Position numbers and translations under genes: made by a program. A DNA stretch of 64,000 bases from Lactonifactor sp. BIOML-A5 (GTDB taxonomy: Bacteria; Bacillota; Clostridia; Lachnospirales; Lachnospiraceae): assembly GCF_009677585.1 (NCBI RefSeq), contig NZ_WKYV01000015.1, positions 121,625 to 185,624 of the forward strand, in the 5' to 3' direction. Each line of letters begins with the position of its first letter. The first letter of the stretch is position 1. The notes under the pieces were generated by a model. That model had not been told where the DNA came from and did no database searches. It was given only the letters and a program-made list of their open reading frames with translations. This document shows positions 1-8,716 of this stretch, piece after piece.

Positions 1-128
1 GCGTGAATCCCGGTTTTGCCTAAGACTCTCTACTCACTCCTGCGGAATCGTCCCCGGAACTTAAGCCTCCCTCCCGCCCGAACCAGCCCGCCCACCGCCG
101 CAGAATTCCTCTCACCTGGGTATGGGGA

Positions 129-355
129 AGTTCTAGGGGGCTCGCAATTTATCCAAAACATCAAGCCACCAATAGTGCGAAACAAGAGGAAAAGTGTACA
201 ACGTTCGACTTTCCCCACCCGTTTTCCGTGAATGTGAAGTGAGTCTCTGCCAGGATATAGGAGGGAGCCCCGGCCCCCCGGTGCTCCCTCCTATATCCGT
301 CCGTCTGCAACGCTGCGCTGGCCGACTATTTTATCTCGAACTTTACATACACAAA
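129..355. repeat. Dispersed repeat, copy 1 (outer flanks around a short hairpin)
   Basis: Positions 129-252 and 299-355 closely match 27068-27191 and 27399-27457; the right flank differs at only about 4 of 59 bases. The flanks enclose a perfect hairpin at 253-298, where copy 2 carries a long-armed structured element. The repeat ends at the stop codon of the minus-strand GNAT gene. No transposase or recognised coding gene lies in it. Positions 1-128 are GC-rich and I recognise nothing there. Family unknown to me. Confidence 0.8.
253..298. repeat. Core-less hairpin in repeat copy 1
   Basis: Perfect 16-bp arms at 253-268 and 283-298. Inside the loop a CCGG/CCGG pair at 270-273 and 278-281 extends the stem after one mismatch. 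The outer junctions are CCAGG on the left and CCGTCCGTC on the right, the same as in the other two copies. The arm sequence is unrelated to the other copies and the conserved core is absent. No U-tract follows on either side, so a plain terminator is unlikely. Confidence 0.85.
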
Positions 356-356
356 A

Positions 357-854
357 CTATAATTTCTTTTCCATTATATAATCATCCATCACAAACCCAT
401 TCCCAATATCCGCCACCTGCGTTCTTGTTTTCCGGAATCCCAAATGCTCATAAGCTCCAATGGAATTTGTATTGTTTTTATTGCACGTCAGCCAGATGAG
501 GGAGAGTCCTCTCTCCCTGCACAGGGAAGTATAAAAATCAATCACTTGGGAGCTGTAGCCGTTGCCCCGGTGCGCTTTTTTTATGTAAATCTTGCTGAGA
601 AACAGCGTTTTGTCCTCCTGGTGAATTCCGGAATACCCGATAGGAGTACCTTCCAGACTGAGAAGAAAGTATTCATATCCTTCTCCTAACTGTTCCTTGA
701 GAGCCGAGTAGGACTGGAAGCGTTCCAGCATATATGCAACCTGTTCAGCGCCTATGATAGGGGTAAAGTGCTGTTGCCATATTTCTTTGGCAAGGCCGGC
801 GATGGTCAGAATCTGGGCATCAGTAACTGCGGGTTCAATCTTTAATCGTTTCAT
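357..854 (-). CDS. GNAT-family N-acetyltransferase
   Basis: 165-residue GNAT acetyltransferase, expected to move an acetyl group from acetyl-CoA to an amine; the substrate cannot be told. The acetyl-CoA loop reads KAHRGNGYSSQVI and is followed by the conserved LTCNKNNTNSIGAYEHLGF segment of the C-terminal half. The start at 854 (MKRLKIEP) has an AAGGAGG ribosome site 8 bases upstream. A longer in-frame reading back to 995 would run through the end of an IS200/IS605 relic and is rejected. The gene is monocistronic and its 3' end abuts repeat copy 1. Confidence 0.85.
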   Translation of the reverse strand: MKRLKIEPAVTDAQILTIAGLAKEIWQQHFTPIIGAEQVAYMLERFQSYSALKEQLGEGYEYFLLSLEGTPIGYSGIHQEDKTLFLSKIYIKKAHRGNGYSSQVIDFYTSLCRERGLSLIWLTCNKNNTNSIGAYEHLGFRKTRTQVADIGNGFVMDDYIMEKKL

Positions 855-929
855 GTAGTATACCTCCTTGTGGTAATTAAAACTGTACTTATTATAAAAT
901 GAAACCAAAACTTTTACAATAAAATAGCG

Positions 930-1415
930 AAAAGCCAACTCCTTTAGGGGTTGGATGGATAGTGTATCATATGTTTTTAAATTGTCTTCCAACATTCAGC
1001 CCATCAGATATCGTGCAACACATCAAAGGTTATACAAGTAAGGAACTTAGAGAAGAATTTTCACAACTGTCCAAGATGCCAGGTCTTTTATTGCTATTGC
1101 AAGAGAATCCGATGTAAAAATATTAGAACTAACTGATAAGGTACAGAACATTGAAAATACAAAGCGTAGACTTCTCAGAAAAATGGACAGAAGTAGACGA
1201 ACGACTAATGTAGACAATTATAATACTGACGGTACAATCAGAAACCAAACAGGTTTAGACACGAGCCTTATGCCATCGTAAATTGATTCATAAGAAGCAT
1301 TGGTAGTAAAAGTCTTATAGAAATCCATTGGTCTTAGATACTTTCGAGTATATTTGGAAGTAGGCGTATATAAGAATCCAACAAGTTTTAGCCCTAGGAG
1401 TGTCAGAAGGAGATT
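930..1415 (+). pseudogene. Degraded IS200/IS605-type element (tnpA and tnpB remnants)
   Basis: A left-end hairpin typical of this family lies at 935-954 (CCAACTCC, TTTA loop, GGGGTTGG). About 985-1117 encodes part of a Y1 transposase TnpA (SPSDIVQHIKGYTSKELREE) ending at a stop. About 1120-1230 encodes a TnpB-like stretch (RSRRTTNVDNYNTDGTIR), then breaks up. A right-end-like sequence (GCCCTAGGAGTGTCAG) lies near 1391-1407. Both genes are internally deleted, so the element is dead. Apart from this relic, 1231-1521 holds nothing I recognise. Confidence 0.75.
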
Positions 1416-1521
1416 GCCAAACGCTACATGTGCTTTACTTTTGATAGAAAGAAGAGTAAAATAGTAAAAAATGAAATAATTTATTCAGCAGGGAAAAAAG
1501 CCCGGAAAGGATATTAAGAAT

Positions 1522-4050
1522 ATGGAAATAAAAGAAATTATGGAAACAGCCGGTTTTCCATATGAAACTACTTTACGAAGATTTTCAAACAACGAGGCGT
1601 TGTTGAAAAAGTTTTTGTGTAAATTTGTAGATGATACCACATTTTGCGAGCTTACAAAAGGAATAGAAGAAAAAGACTATGATAAGATTCTCATGCAGGC
1701 TCACACCTTAAAAGGTGTAGGAGCCAATTTAGGATTTGACAAGCTGAGCCAGGAGTGCGCCGGAATCGTAACGGCAGTGAGAGAAAAGCGGTATGAAGAA
1801 ATCTCCCCTTATTTTGAGCAGGCAAAGAAAGAATATGAGACAGTACTGTATTCGTCAGATACAGGGGTAAAAGAGGAGGTGTCAAGCATGACTGCAGATG
1901 AGAAATTGCATAGAGGGAAACCCAGGATTCTCATCGTGGATGACTTGGAACTGAATCGGGCGATATTGTGTGAACTATTCTGCAAAGAATATGAAGTGCT
2001 GGAGGCTGAAAACGGCCAGGAGGCTATTGATGTGCTGGAAGAACAAAGCGACAGCATTCAGGTAGTTCTTCTGGATATTGTGATGCCTATTTTGGACGGG
2101 TTCGGTGTGCTGGATAAGATGAGCCAAAAGGGATGGATTGGGCGGATACCGGTAATTATGATTACGGTAGAGACATCCGACGGAGTAATGCAGAAGGGAT
2201 ATGAGATGGGAGCTACCGATATCATCTCTAAGCCATTTAATCCCAATATTATCCGTCAGCGTATCCACAATATCATCGAACAGTATACCTACAAACAGAA
2301 GCTGGAGCGGCTAGTGGAAGAACAGACAGAGATTCTCAGACGCCAGTCCAAGAAGCTCAGAGAAAACAGCGCCCAGATGATTGACACGCTCAGTGCTGTG
2401 ATCGAGTTTAAAAATACAGAGTCGGTGCAGCATATCTATAATATACGTACACTTACCAAGATTCTGCTGAAGGAGTTCTCCCGCAGACACAGACAGTATG
2501 CCCTGAACGAAGAAAAGATAGAAAGTATCTCCGAGGCAGCAGCCATGCACGATATCGGAAAGATAGCAATTCCCGATCAGATATTAAATAAACCAGGCAG
2601 GCTGACAAAGGAAGAATTCGAAATAATGAAAACACATACCCTGAAAGGGTGTGAGATTCTGGAAAAACTGGCTACCGTACAGAGCCTGGCTTACTATGAT
2701 TACTGTTATGATATCTGCCGCTATCATCATGAGAGATGGGATGGAAATGGCTACCCTGACGGATTGAAGGAAAACGAGATTCCTATCTGGGCTCAGGCGG
2801 TGTCTATCGTAGACGTGTATGATGCTCTTACAAGCAAGCGGGTGTACAAAGATGCCTATTCCTCCCAGAAGGCGATTCAGATGATAAAAGACGGGGAATG
2901 CGGAGTGTTCAACCCTCTTATGCTGGACTGTTTTCTCAAAGTAGTCTACAAGTTTGAGGAGGGCATACGCAGAGAGTCAGAGGAAAATAATCTGACAGAT
3001 GAGGACAGCGGTATCATTGTACCAGATATGGAAAGCCACCAGGACAACGAGTATGAGCTGTCAACCCGTACTCTCCGACTGTTGGAATTAGAAAGGCAGA
3101 AATACAGAATTCTTTCCGAGCTTTCCGGAGAAATTTTATTTGAGTATAATATCAAGTCAGACAAACTGATATTTTCGGATCAGTACCAGGTGCTGACAGG
3201 GCGGGATGCAGGTTTTGAAAATTTCTGGCGGGGAAGCGCCAAAGAACAGCTGATTCTGAAAGAAGATATTCCCAGACTTTATGAAAAGATAAAAGAAATA
3301 TCAGAAGATAAGCCAGACTGCAGGCTGGAGATGCAGATTGATCTGGAAGAAAAAGGCTATGAGTGGTATGAGGTATATCTATATCCAATCTGGGATACTG
3401 GCTTCGAGAGGGTATGCATCGGCTATATGGGAAAACTGATAAATATCCAGAAGCAGAAAAAGAGGAACCTGCAGCTGCAGAAGGCAGCAGACAGTGATCC
3501 CCTCACAGGGATTTTGAACAGGCAGGCAATGCAGAAGAAAGTATCCCATCTTCTGAGGACCAGGCAAATTCACGCCGGGGCCATCGGGTTCATTGATCTG
3601 GATAATTTCAAGACGGTAAATGACAGCTACGGTCATATGTTCGGAGATGAGGTCCTCAAGCGGGTGGCCGTGGTTCTGAGGAGTATACTTAGAGAAACAG
3701 ACTATATAGGACGAATCGGAGGTGACGAGTTTATCGTATTTTTCAGGGAGATTTCTACGAGAGAAGCCCTTGAGAGAAAGCTGGAGCAGATGTGTGAAAG
3801 CCTGAGGCAGAATGTGGACGGCTGGCATGTGTCTGTGAGTATCGGCGCCTCCCGTTATCCTGAGGACGGAGACACCTACGATGTTCTTCTTCATAAAGCA
3901 GATCAGGCACTTTATATGTCAAAGCGTATGGGGAAAAATGGATTTCAAATCTACGATGAGGCCTGCGGCAACAAACCCTTCCGATCCCTTTTGTCGGGGA
4001 TGGACGAGTATGACGAACGCTTAGAGCAGATGGTGCAGGCATTAAAATAA
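1522..4050 (+). CDS. Hpt-REC-HD-GYP-PAS-GGDEF signalling protein (c-di-GMP turnover)
   Basis: 842 residues with five modules. An Hpt domain covers about 1-110, with phospho-acceptor His61 in AHTLKGVGANLG. A receiver domain covers about 133-250 (Asp185, Lys237). HD-GYP runs about 290-480, with HD at 344-345, HHE at 403-405 and GYP at 411-413, so c-di-GMP hydrolysis is plausible. A PAS-like segment covers about 525-645. GGDEF at 734-738 is intact, preceded by RETD (725-728) in the position of an inhibitory I-site. Synthesis and breakdown may therefore sit on one chain under phosphorelay control. No kinase gene is adjacent. Output direction is unknown. Confidence 0.9.
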   Translation: MEIKEIMETAGFPYETTLRRFSNNEALLKKFLCKFVDDTTFCELTKGIEEKDYDKILMQAHTLKGVGANLGFDKLSQECAGIVTAVREKRYEEISPYFEQAKKEYETVLYSSDTGVKEEVSSMTADEKLHRGKPRILIVDDLELNRAILCELFCKEYEVLEAENGQEAIDVLEEQSDSIQVVLLDIVMPILDGFGVLDKMSQKGWIGRIPVIMITVETSDGVMQKGYEMGATDIISKPFNPNIIRQRIHNIIEQYTYKQKLERLVEEQTEILRRQSKKLRENSAQMIDTLSAVIEFKNTESVQHIYNIRTLTKILLKEFSRRHRQYALNEEKIESISEAAAMHDIGKIAIPDQILNKPGRLTKEEFEIMKTHTLKGCEILEKLATVQSLAYYDYCYDICRYHHERWDGNGYPDGLKENEIPIWAQAVSIVDVYDALTSKRVYKDAYSSQKAIQMIKDGECGVFNPLMLDCFLKVVYKFEEGIRRESEENNLTDEDSGIIVPDMESHQDNEYELSTRTLRLLELERQKYRILSELSGEILFEYNIKSDKLIFSDQYQVLTGRDAGFENFWRGSAKEQLILKEDIPRLYEKIKEISEDKPDCRLEMQIDLEEKGYEWYEVYLYPIWDTGFERVCIGYMGKLINIQKQKKRNLQLQKAADSDPLTGILNRQAMQKKVSHLLRTRQIHAGAIGFIDLDNFKTVNDSYGHMFGDEVLKRVAVVLRSILRETDYIGRIGGDEFIVFFREISTREALERKLEQMCESLRQNVDGWHVSVSIGASRYPEDGDTYDVLLHKADQALYMSKRMGKNGFQIYDEACGNKPFRSLLSGMDEYDERLEQMVQALK

Positions 4051-4073
4051 TATCGGACATAAACCACCAGGTA

Positions 4074-4101
4074 TTGACATTTTTAGAAGCTATGCTACAA
4101 T
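4074..4101 (+). promoter_or_regulatory. Sigma-A promoter of nrdJ
   Basis: TTGACA at 4074-4079, a 16-base spacer, then TACAAT at 4096-4101. Transcription would begin near 4108, leaving a leader of about 95 nt before nrdJ that contains a terminator-like hairpin. Confidence 0.8.
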
Positions 4102-4131
4102 ATATGGTATGTCAGAACGAAAGATAGAAAA

Positions 4132-4183
4132 GGACTGTTGCAGTCAAAGGCCCACAGGCAAAAAAACTGCAGCGGTTCTTTTT
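4132..4183 (+). terminator. Leader hairpin with U-tract ahead of nrdJ (possible attenuator)
   Basis: Arms 4132-4144 and 4166-4178 pair over 13 bp with several G-U pairs and are followed by five T. The loop holds a small GCC/GGC pair. It lies after the nrdJ promoter and 10 bases before the nrdJ ribosome site, so it would end transcripts in the leader unless read through. It could also serve as the terminator of the upstream gene. No known ligand-binding riboswitch core is visible. Confidence 0.6.
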
Positions 4184-4203
4184 CACGGAAAAGGAGGAAA
4201 TGA

Positions 4204-6492
4204 ATGGAGATATCAAAGAATGCCAGAATGGTACTGGAAAAACGCTATCTGATGAAAGATGAAAATGGAGAGGCAATGGAAACGGTGGATGGAATGTTCC
4301 ACCGTGTGGCCAACGCAATTGCCCGGGGAGATCTTCTCCACGATGAAAACGCAGATGTAGATGCCACGGCGGCAGCCTTTTATCATATGATGACGGAACT
4401 GGAATTTTTGCCTAATTCCCCTACCCTTATGAATGCAGGACGTCCTCTGGGTCAGCTGTCTGCCTGCTTTGTTCTTCCGGTGGAGGATAGTATGGACTCT
4501 ATCTTTGAGGCCATCAAGCAGGCTGCTCTGATCCATAAGAGCGGAGGCGGGACTGGATTTTCCTTCTCCAGACTTCGTCCGGAGGGAAGCACGGTTAATT
4601 CTACAGGAGGTGTGGCCAGCGGCCCCATAAGCTTTATGCGGGTATTTAATATGGCAACAGAAGCAGTAAAGCAGGGCGGCTCCAGAAGGGGTGCCAATAT
4701 GGGAATTCTTAGAATTGACCACCCGGATATCCTGAAATTTATTGACTGCAAAGCCGATAATAAAGAGATCACGAACTTTAACATTTCTGTAGGGCTTACA
4801 GAAGAATTTATGCGGGCAGTAGAGACGGATGGAGAATACAATCTGATCGAGCCCCATACCGGAACCGTGGCCGGCAAATACAGAGCCAGAAAGGTATTTG
4901 ACAAGATCGTGGATGCCGCGTGGAGAAACGGAGAGCCGGGAATTATTTTTCTGGATCGCCTGAACAGGGACAATGTAGTTCCGAAGCAGGGCGAGATTGA
5001 ATCCACCAATCCCTGCGGAGAACAGCCCCTGCTTCCCCACGAGAGCTGTAATCTCGGGTCTGTCAACCTGACAAAGATGTTAAGGGAGAGCAGAGCAGGT
5101 TATGTATTTGACTGGGAAAAACTGAAAAATACTGTGAAAAAGGCAGTTCATTTTCTGGATAACGTAATTGATGTGAACAAATACCCTCTGGATCAGATCG
5201 ATTACACGACAAAACAGACAAGAAAGATCGGACTTGGCGTTATGGGGTGGGCAGACTGCCTGCTTATGATGGGAATCCCTTATAATTCAGAGGCAGCAGT
5301 AGAGCTGGGAGAACAGGTAATGAAATGCATCACGGAAAGCGGCCGTGAGGCCAGCCGGAAGCTGGCAGAACAGCGGGGAGCGTTTCCGCTCTTCGAAGAA
5401 AGTATCCTTCCTCAGGATATGCCCCAGAGAAATGGAACAATCACAACCATAGCCCCCACAGGGACACTCTCTATTATTGCCGGCTGTTCTTCGGGAGTAG
5501 AGCCCATCTTTGGCTATGTGTTCATAAGAAATATTATGGATGGGACAGAATTGCTGGAGGTCAATCCCATCTTAAAAAAGGAACTGGAAAGAAGAGGCTT
5601 ATACTCAGAAGAGTTAATGCGGAAGATTGCAAAGGAAGGTACGGTGGCCCATATGGAAGAGCTTCCTGAGGATCTGCGGAGAGTTTTTGTCTCCACCCAT
5701 GACATCAGCCCCTCTTATCATGTGCGCATGCAGGCTGCTTTCCAGAAATATACGGATAATGCAGTGTCAAAAACCGTTAATTTCAGCAATTATGCCACAA
5801 GAGAGGATGTGGCAGAGGTGTATACCCAGGCCTTTAAGCTTGACTGCAAGGGGGTTACCATCTACAGAGACGGAAGCCGCAACGAGCAGGTACTGAATAT
5901 CGGCAAGGTGAAAAAGGACGGGGAAGAGGAAGAGATAGCGGGAAGAGTAGTTCCCCGTCTGCGACCGGCTGTTGTCTCCGGGATTACGGAAAAGGTACAG
6001 ATAGGATGCGGCAATCTCTATATAACCGTAAACTATGACGATGAGGGAATCTGTGAAGTGTTTACCAACACCGGGAAAGCCGGAGGCTGTCCCAGCCAGA
6101 GTGAGGCTACCGCCCGTCTGGTCTCTATATCTCTGCGCAGCGGTATTGATGTAAAATCTATCGTAAATCAGCTTCGGGGAATCCGGTGTCCGTCCACTAT
6201 CAGGCAGCCAAAGTTAAAATGTACATCCTGCCCGGACGCCATCGCCCGGGTAATCGAAAAAGTCTATAATGAGCAGGTAAAACTAGGGCGTTGGGCTCCT
6301 CCTGCCAGCAAAATCGTAGTAAAGACCGAAAAAGACGGAAAAGGCACAGTGCGTAAATCAGCAGATCCACTGATCCCTGAACCCGGTGAAGTCCCTGGAA
6401 ATATGCATTTTTGTCCAGAGTGCGGTGCATCCTTAGAGCATGAGGGCGGCTGCGTCATCTGCCGCCAGTGCGGATACAGCAAATGCGGGTGA
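4204..6492 (+). CDS. nrdJ: Adenosylcobalamin-dependent ribonucleoside-diphosphate reductase
   Basis: 762-residue class II ribonucleotide reductase, which converts ribonucleotides to deoxyribonucleotides with a B12-generated thiyl radical and needs no oxygen. The N-terminal NSPTLMNAG and SACF motifs (Cys88) and the active-site NPCGEQ (269-274, radical Cys271 and Glu273) are intact. The C-terminal domain carries GCPSQSEATARLVS and a cysteine tail (CPEC, CRQC) of the type that rereduces the active site. Start ATG 4204 follows GGAGG by 6 bases. The gene has its own promoter and leader hairpin. No nrdR box was recognised. Confidence 0.97.
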   Translation: MEISKNARMVLEKRYLMKDENGEAMETVDGMFHRVANAIARGDLLHDENADVDATAAAFYHMMTELEFLPNSPTLMNAGRPLGQLSACFVLPVEDSMDSIFEAIKQAALIHKSGGGTGFSFSRLRPEGSTVNSTGGVASGPISFMRVFNMATEAVKQGGSRRGANMGILRIDHPDILKFIDCKADNKEITNFNISVGLTEEFMRAVETDGEYNLIEPHTGTVAGKYRARKVFDKIVDAAWRNGEPGIIFLDRLNRDNVVPKQGEIESTNPCGEQPLLPHESCNLGSVNLTKMLRESRAGYVFDWEKLKNTVKKAVHFLDNVIDVNKYPLDQIDYTTKQTRKIGLGVMGWADCLLMMGIPYNSEAAVELGEQVMKCITESGREASRKLAEQRGAFPLFEESILPQDMPQRNGTITTIAPTGTLSIIAGCSSGVEPIFGYVFIRNIMDGTELLEVNPILKKELERRGLYSEELMRKIAKEGTVAHMEELPEDLRRVFVSTHDISPSYHVRMQAAFQKYTDNAVSKTVNFSNYATREDVAEVYTQAFKLDCKGVTIYRDGSRNEQVLNIGKVKKDGEEEEIAGRVVPRLRPAVVSGITEKVQIGCGNLYITVNYDDEGICEVFTNTGKAGGCPSQSEATARLVSISLRSGIDVKSIVNQLRGIRCPSTIRQPKLKCTSCPDAIARVIEKVYNEQVKLGRWAPPASKIVVKTEKDGKGTVRKSADPLIPEPGEVPGNMHFCPECGASLEHEGGCVICRQCGYSKCG

Positions 6493-6545
6493 GCGTACCG
6501 GCAGAAACTATAGAAAAAAAATATGGATTTTATGCAGTTCTATGG

Positions 6546-6551
6546 TATAAT
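6546..6551 (+). promoter_or_regulatory. -10 box upstream of pyrH
   Basis: A perfect TATAAT lies 80 bases before pyrH in the gap after nrdJ. No good -35 stands 17 bases upstream (ATGGAT at 6523-6528), so only the -10 is claimed. Confidence 0.45.
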
Positions 6552-6630
6552 GTCGGTAGGCATGGGACAAACATGATCCATGTCCTGTGAATGCTGAAAG
6601 GCAAGACTTAAAATAACTGAGGTGTAATTC

Positions 6631-7326
6631 ATGAAGAGAGTATTGTTGAAGTTAAGCGGAGAAGCTTTGGCAGGTCCTAATAAGACAGGGTTTGATGAAG
6701 CTACGGTAATGGAAGTAGCAAGACAGGTAAAAGTATTGACGGATGAGGGAACCCAGGTAGGAATCGTCATCGGAGGCGGGAATTTCTGGAGAGGACGAAC
6801 CAGTGAGACTATCGACAGAACCAAAGCAGATCAGATTGGCATGCTGGCTACCGTGATGAACTGTATCTATGTATCCGAGATTTTCCGCTATGTGGGAATA
6901 AAGACTCAGGTGCTGACACCATTTGCCTGTGGATCTTTTACAAAATTATTTTCCAAGGACAGGGCGAATAAATATTTTGACAGAGGAATGGTAGTATTTT
7001 TTGCCGGGGGAACAGGCCATCCATATTTCTCCACAGATACCGCTACCGTACTTCGTGCCATTGAGATTGAGGCGGAGACCATTCTTTTGGCAAAGGCTGT
7101 GGATGGTGTATATGACAGCGATCCTAAGATTAATCCGAACGCGAAAAAATATGAGGAAGTAACCATCCAGGAGGTCATTGACCAGAAGCTTGCAGTTGTG
7201 GATATGACAGCATCTATTATGTGTATGGAAAACCATATGCCTATGCTGGTATTCGGACTGAGTGAAGAAAACAGTATTGTGAATACCGCCCATGGAAACT
7301 GCTCCGGCACAAGAGTAACGGTATAG
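6631..7326 (+). CDS. pyrH: UMP kinase
   Basis: 231 residues, normal for bacterial UMP kinase of the amino acid kinase fold, which phosphorylates UMP to UDP. The N-terminal KRVLLKLSGEAL and IGGGNFWRG nucleotide-binding loops and the GTGHPYFSTDTA motif are present. The C-terminal part carries DGVYDSDPK. A GAGGTG ribosome site precedes ATG 6631. It heads the pyrH-frr-uppS-cdsA-dxr-rseP run that is conserved in Firmicutes. Confidence 0.97.
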   Translation: MKRVLLKLSGEALAGPNKTGFDEATVMEVARQVKVLTDEGTQVGIVIGGGNFWRGRTSETIDRTKADQIGMLATVMNCIYVSEIFRYVGIKTQVLTPFACGSFTKLFSKDRANKYFDRGMVVFFAGGTGHPYFSTDTATVLRAIEIEAETILLAKAVDGVYDSDPKINPNAKKYEEVTIQEVIDQKLAVVDMTASIMCMENHMPMLVFGLSEENSIVNTAHGNCSGTRVTV

Positions 7327-7370
7327 AATTCAAATGCTTATTAAATAAAAGGATTTAGGAGGAACTTTAT

Positions 7371-7922
7371 ATGGACGAAAGAGTGCAGGTATACGAAAAC
7401 AAAATGCAGAAATCACTGGAAAATTTAATTTCTGAGTTGGGAACGATCCGTGCAGGACGTGCCAACCCGCATATCCTGGACAAGATTCAGGTGGAATATT
7501 ACGGTACGCCGACTCCTCTTCAGCAGGTGGCAAATGTTACCGTGCCGGAACCCAGAATGATTCAGATTCAGCCCTGGGAAGGCTCCCTGGTAAAGGCCAT
7601 TGAAAAAGCAATACTTGTTTCCGATCTGGGAATCAACCCTACCAATGACGGAAAAGTAATCCGCCTGGTGCTCCCTGAGCTGACAGAGGAGCGCAGAAAA
7701 GAATTAGTTAAGGATGTTAAGAAAAAAGGAGAGGCATGCAAAGTGGCCATCCGCAATATCCGCCGCGACGCCAACGATGCTTACAAAAAGCTGGCAAAAC
7801 AGGATGTTTCTGAAGATGAAATCAAAGAGCTGGAGTCAAAAGTACAGAAGCTCACAGATAAGTTTGGAAAAGATATTGACAAAGTTGTAGAAGATAAGTC
7901 AAAAGAAATCCTGACCGTATAA
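7371..7922 (+). CDS. frr: Ribosome recycling factor
   Basis: 183 residues, the usual length. RRF acts with EF-G to split post-termination ribosomes. Family hallmarks are [29 protein letters not shown] and [22 protein letters not shown] lies just upstream of ATG 7371. It is 44 bases after pyrH. A stem-loop between this gene and uppS may set relative expression. Confidence 0.97.
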   Translation: MDERVQVYENKMQKSLENLISELGTIRAGRANPHILDKIQVEYYGTPTPLQQVANVTVPEPRMIQIQPWEGSLVKAIEKAILVSDLGINPTNDGKVIRLVLPELTEERRKELVKDVKKKGEACKVAIRNIRRDANDAYKKLAKQDVSEDEIKELESKVQKLTDKFGKDIDKVVEDKSKEILTV

Positions 7923-7940
7923 TTGATAGGAAAGACAGGA

Positions 7941-7983
7941 GAGGGGCACACTACCATAAGTATCTTATGGGCACGTGCCTCTT
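7941..7983 (+). other. Intergenic stem-loop between frr and uppS
   Basis: Outer arms 7941-7949 and 7975-7983 pair over 9 bp with two G-U pairs. An inner 7-bp stem CCATAAG/CTTATGG caps the hairpin. Only three T lie at its 3' edge, so it may be a partial terminator or a processing site. Confidence 0.45.
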
Positions 7984-8005
7984 TGCGCGTAGAGAGGAGT
8001 TTAGG

Positions 8006-8716
8006 ATGAATATTCCCAATCATGTAGCCATCATACTGGATGGCAACGGAAGGTGGGCAAAGTCCAAAGGAATGCCCCGGAATTACGGCCATGTAAAGGG
8101 CTGTGAAAATCTGGAGAAGATATGCGGGATTGCAAAAGATCTGGGGATCAAATATCTGACGGTATATGCATTTTCCACGGAAAATTGGAAACGATCCAAA
8201 GAAGAAGTTGACGGACTGATGAAGCTGTTCCGGAATTACACCAAGAAATGCATTAAAATCGCAAAAAAGAATAAGATGAGAGTCCGTATCCTGGGAGAGC
8301 CATCTGCTTTCGACGAAGACCTCCAGGAGAGCATCCGGGAACTGGAGGAGTTCTCCAGGGACTATGATGAACTTCATTTTCAGCTGGCCCTGAACTATGG
8401 AAGCAGGGATGAGATCGCCCGTGCGGTAAAAAAAATGATGCGGGATCAGGAAGCGGGGAAACTGGAATGGGAAACTGTAACTGAGGACACGATTTCAAAT
8501 TATCTGGATACCGCAGGACTGCCGGACCCGGATTTGATGATCCGCACCAGCGGGGAAGAGCGGCTGTCCAATTTTCTGCTGTGGCAGCTGGCCTACACAG
8601 AGTTTTATTTTACTCCTGTTCCGTGGCCTGATTTTGGAAGAGATGAATTAATCCAGGCAATCGAGAAATATAATAGTAGAGACAGACGCTACGGAGGCGT
8701 CAAGGAGGAGTCATAA
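8006..8716 (+). CDS. uppS: Isoprenyl transferase (undecaprenyl diphosphate synthase)
   Basis: 236 residues of the cis-prenyltransferase family, making the C55 lipid carrier for wall synthesis from FPP and IPP. Motifs are LDGNGRWAKSKG near the N-terminus, VYAFSTENWKR and RTSGEERLSNFLLWQLAYTE. Start ATG 8006 (MNIPNHVAII) has an AGAGGAGT ribosome site; a reading from 7967 adds a non-homologous leader lying in the upstream hairpin and is rejected. The stop overlaps the start of cdsA by one base (TAATG). Confidence 0.96.
   Translation: MNIPNHVAIILDGNGRWAKSKGMPRNYGHVKGCENLEKICGIAKDLGIKYLTVYAFSTENWKRSKEEVDGLMKLFRNYTKKCIKIAKKNKMRVRILGEPSAFDEDLQESIRELEEFSRDYDELHFQLALNYGSRDEIARAVKKMMRDQEAGKLEWETVTEDTISNYLDTAGLPDPDLMIRTSGEERLSNFLLWQLAYTEFYFTPVPWPDFGRDELIQAIEKYNSRDRRYGGVKEES

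Noticed and set aside
16..231. + strand open frame near the window start
   Set aside because: Proline/arginine-rich frame overlapping the repeat, with no ribosome site or recognisable family.
855..995. N-terminal extension of the GNAT gene
   Set aside because: The extension runs through the IS200/IS605 left end and lacks a ribosome site; the start at 854 has a good one.
3379..3894. 171-codon minus-strand frame under the GGDEF region
   Set aside because: Shadow of a conserved domain on the + strand.
4213..5066. Long minus-strand frames under nrdJ
   Set aside because: Antisense shadows of a fully intact nrdJ, with no ribosome sites or domains.
7967..8005. Upstream start of uppS
   Set aside because: The extra residues come from the intergenic hairpin and are not part of the family N-terminus.
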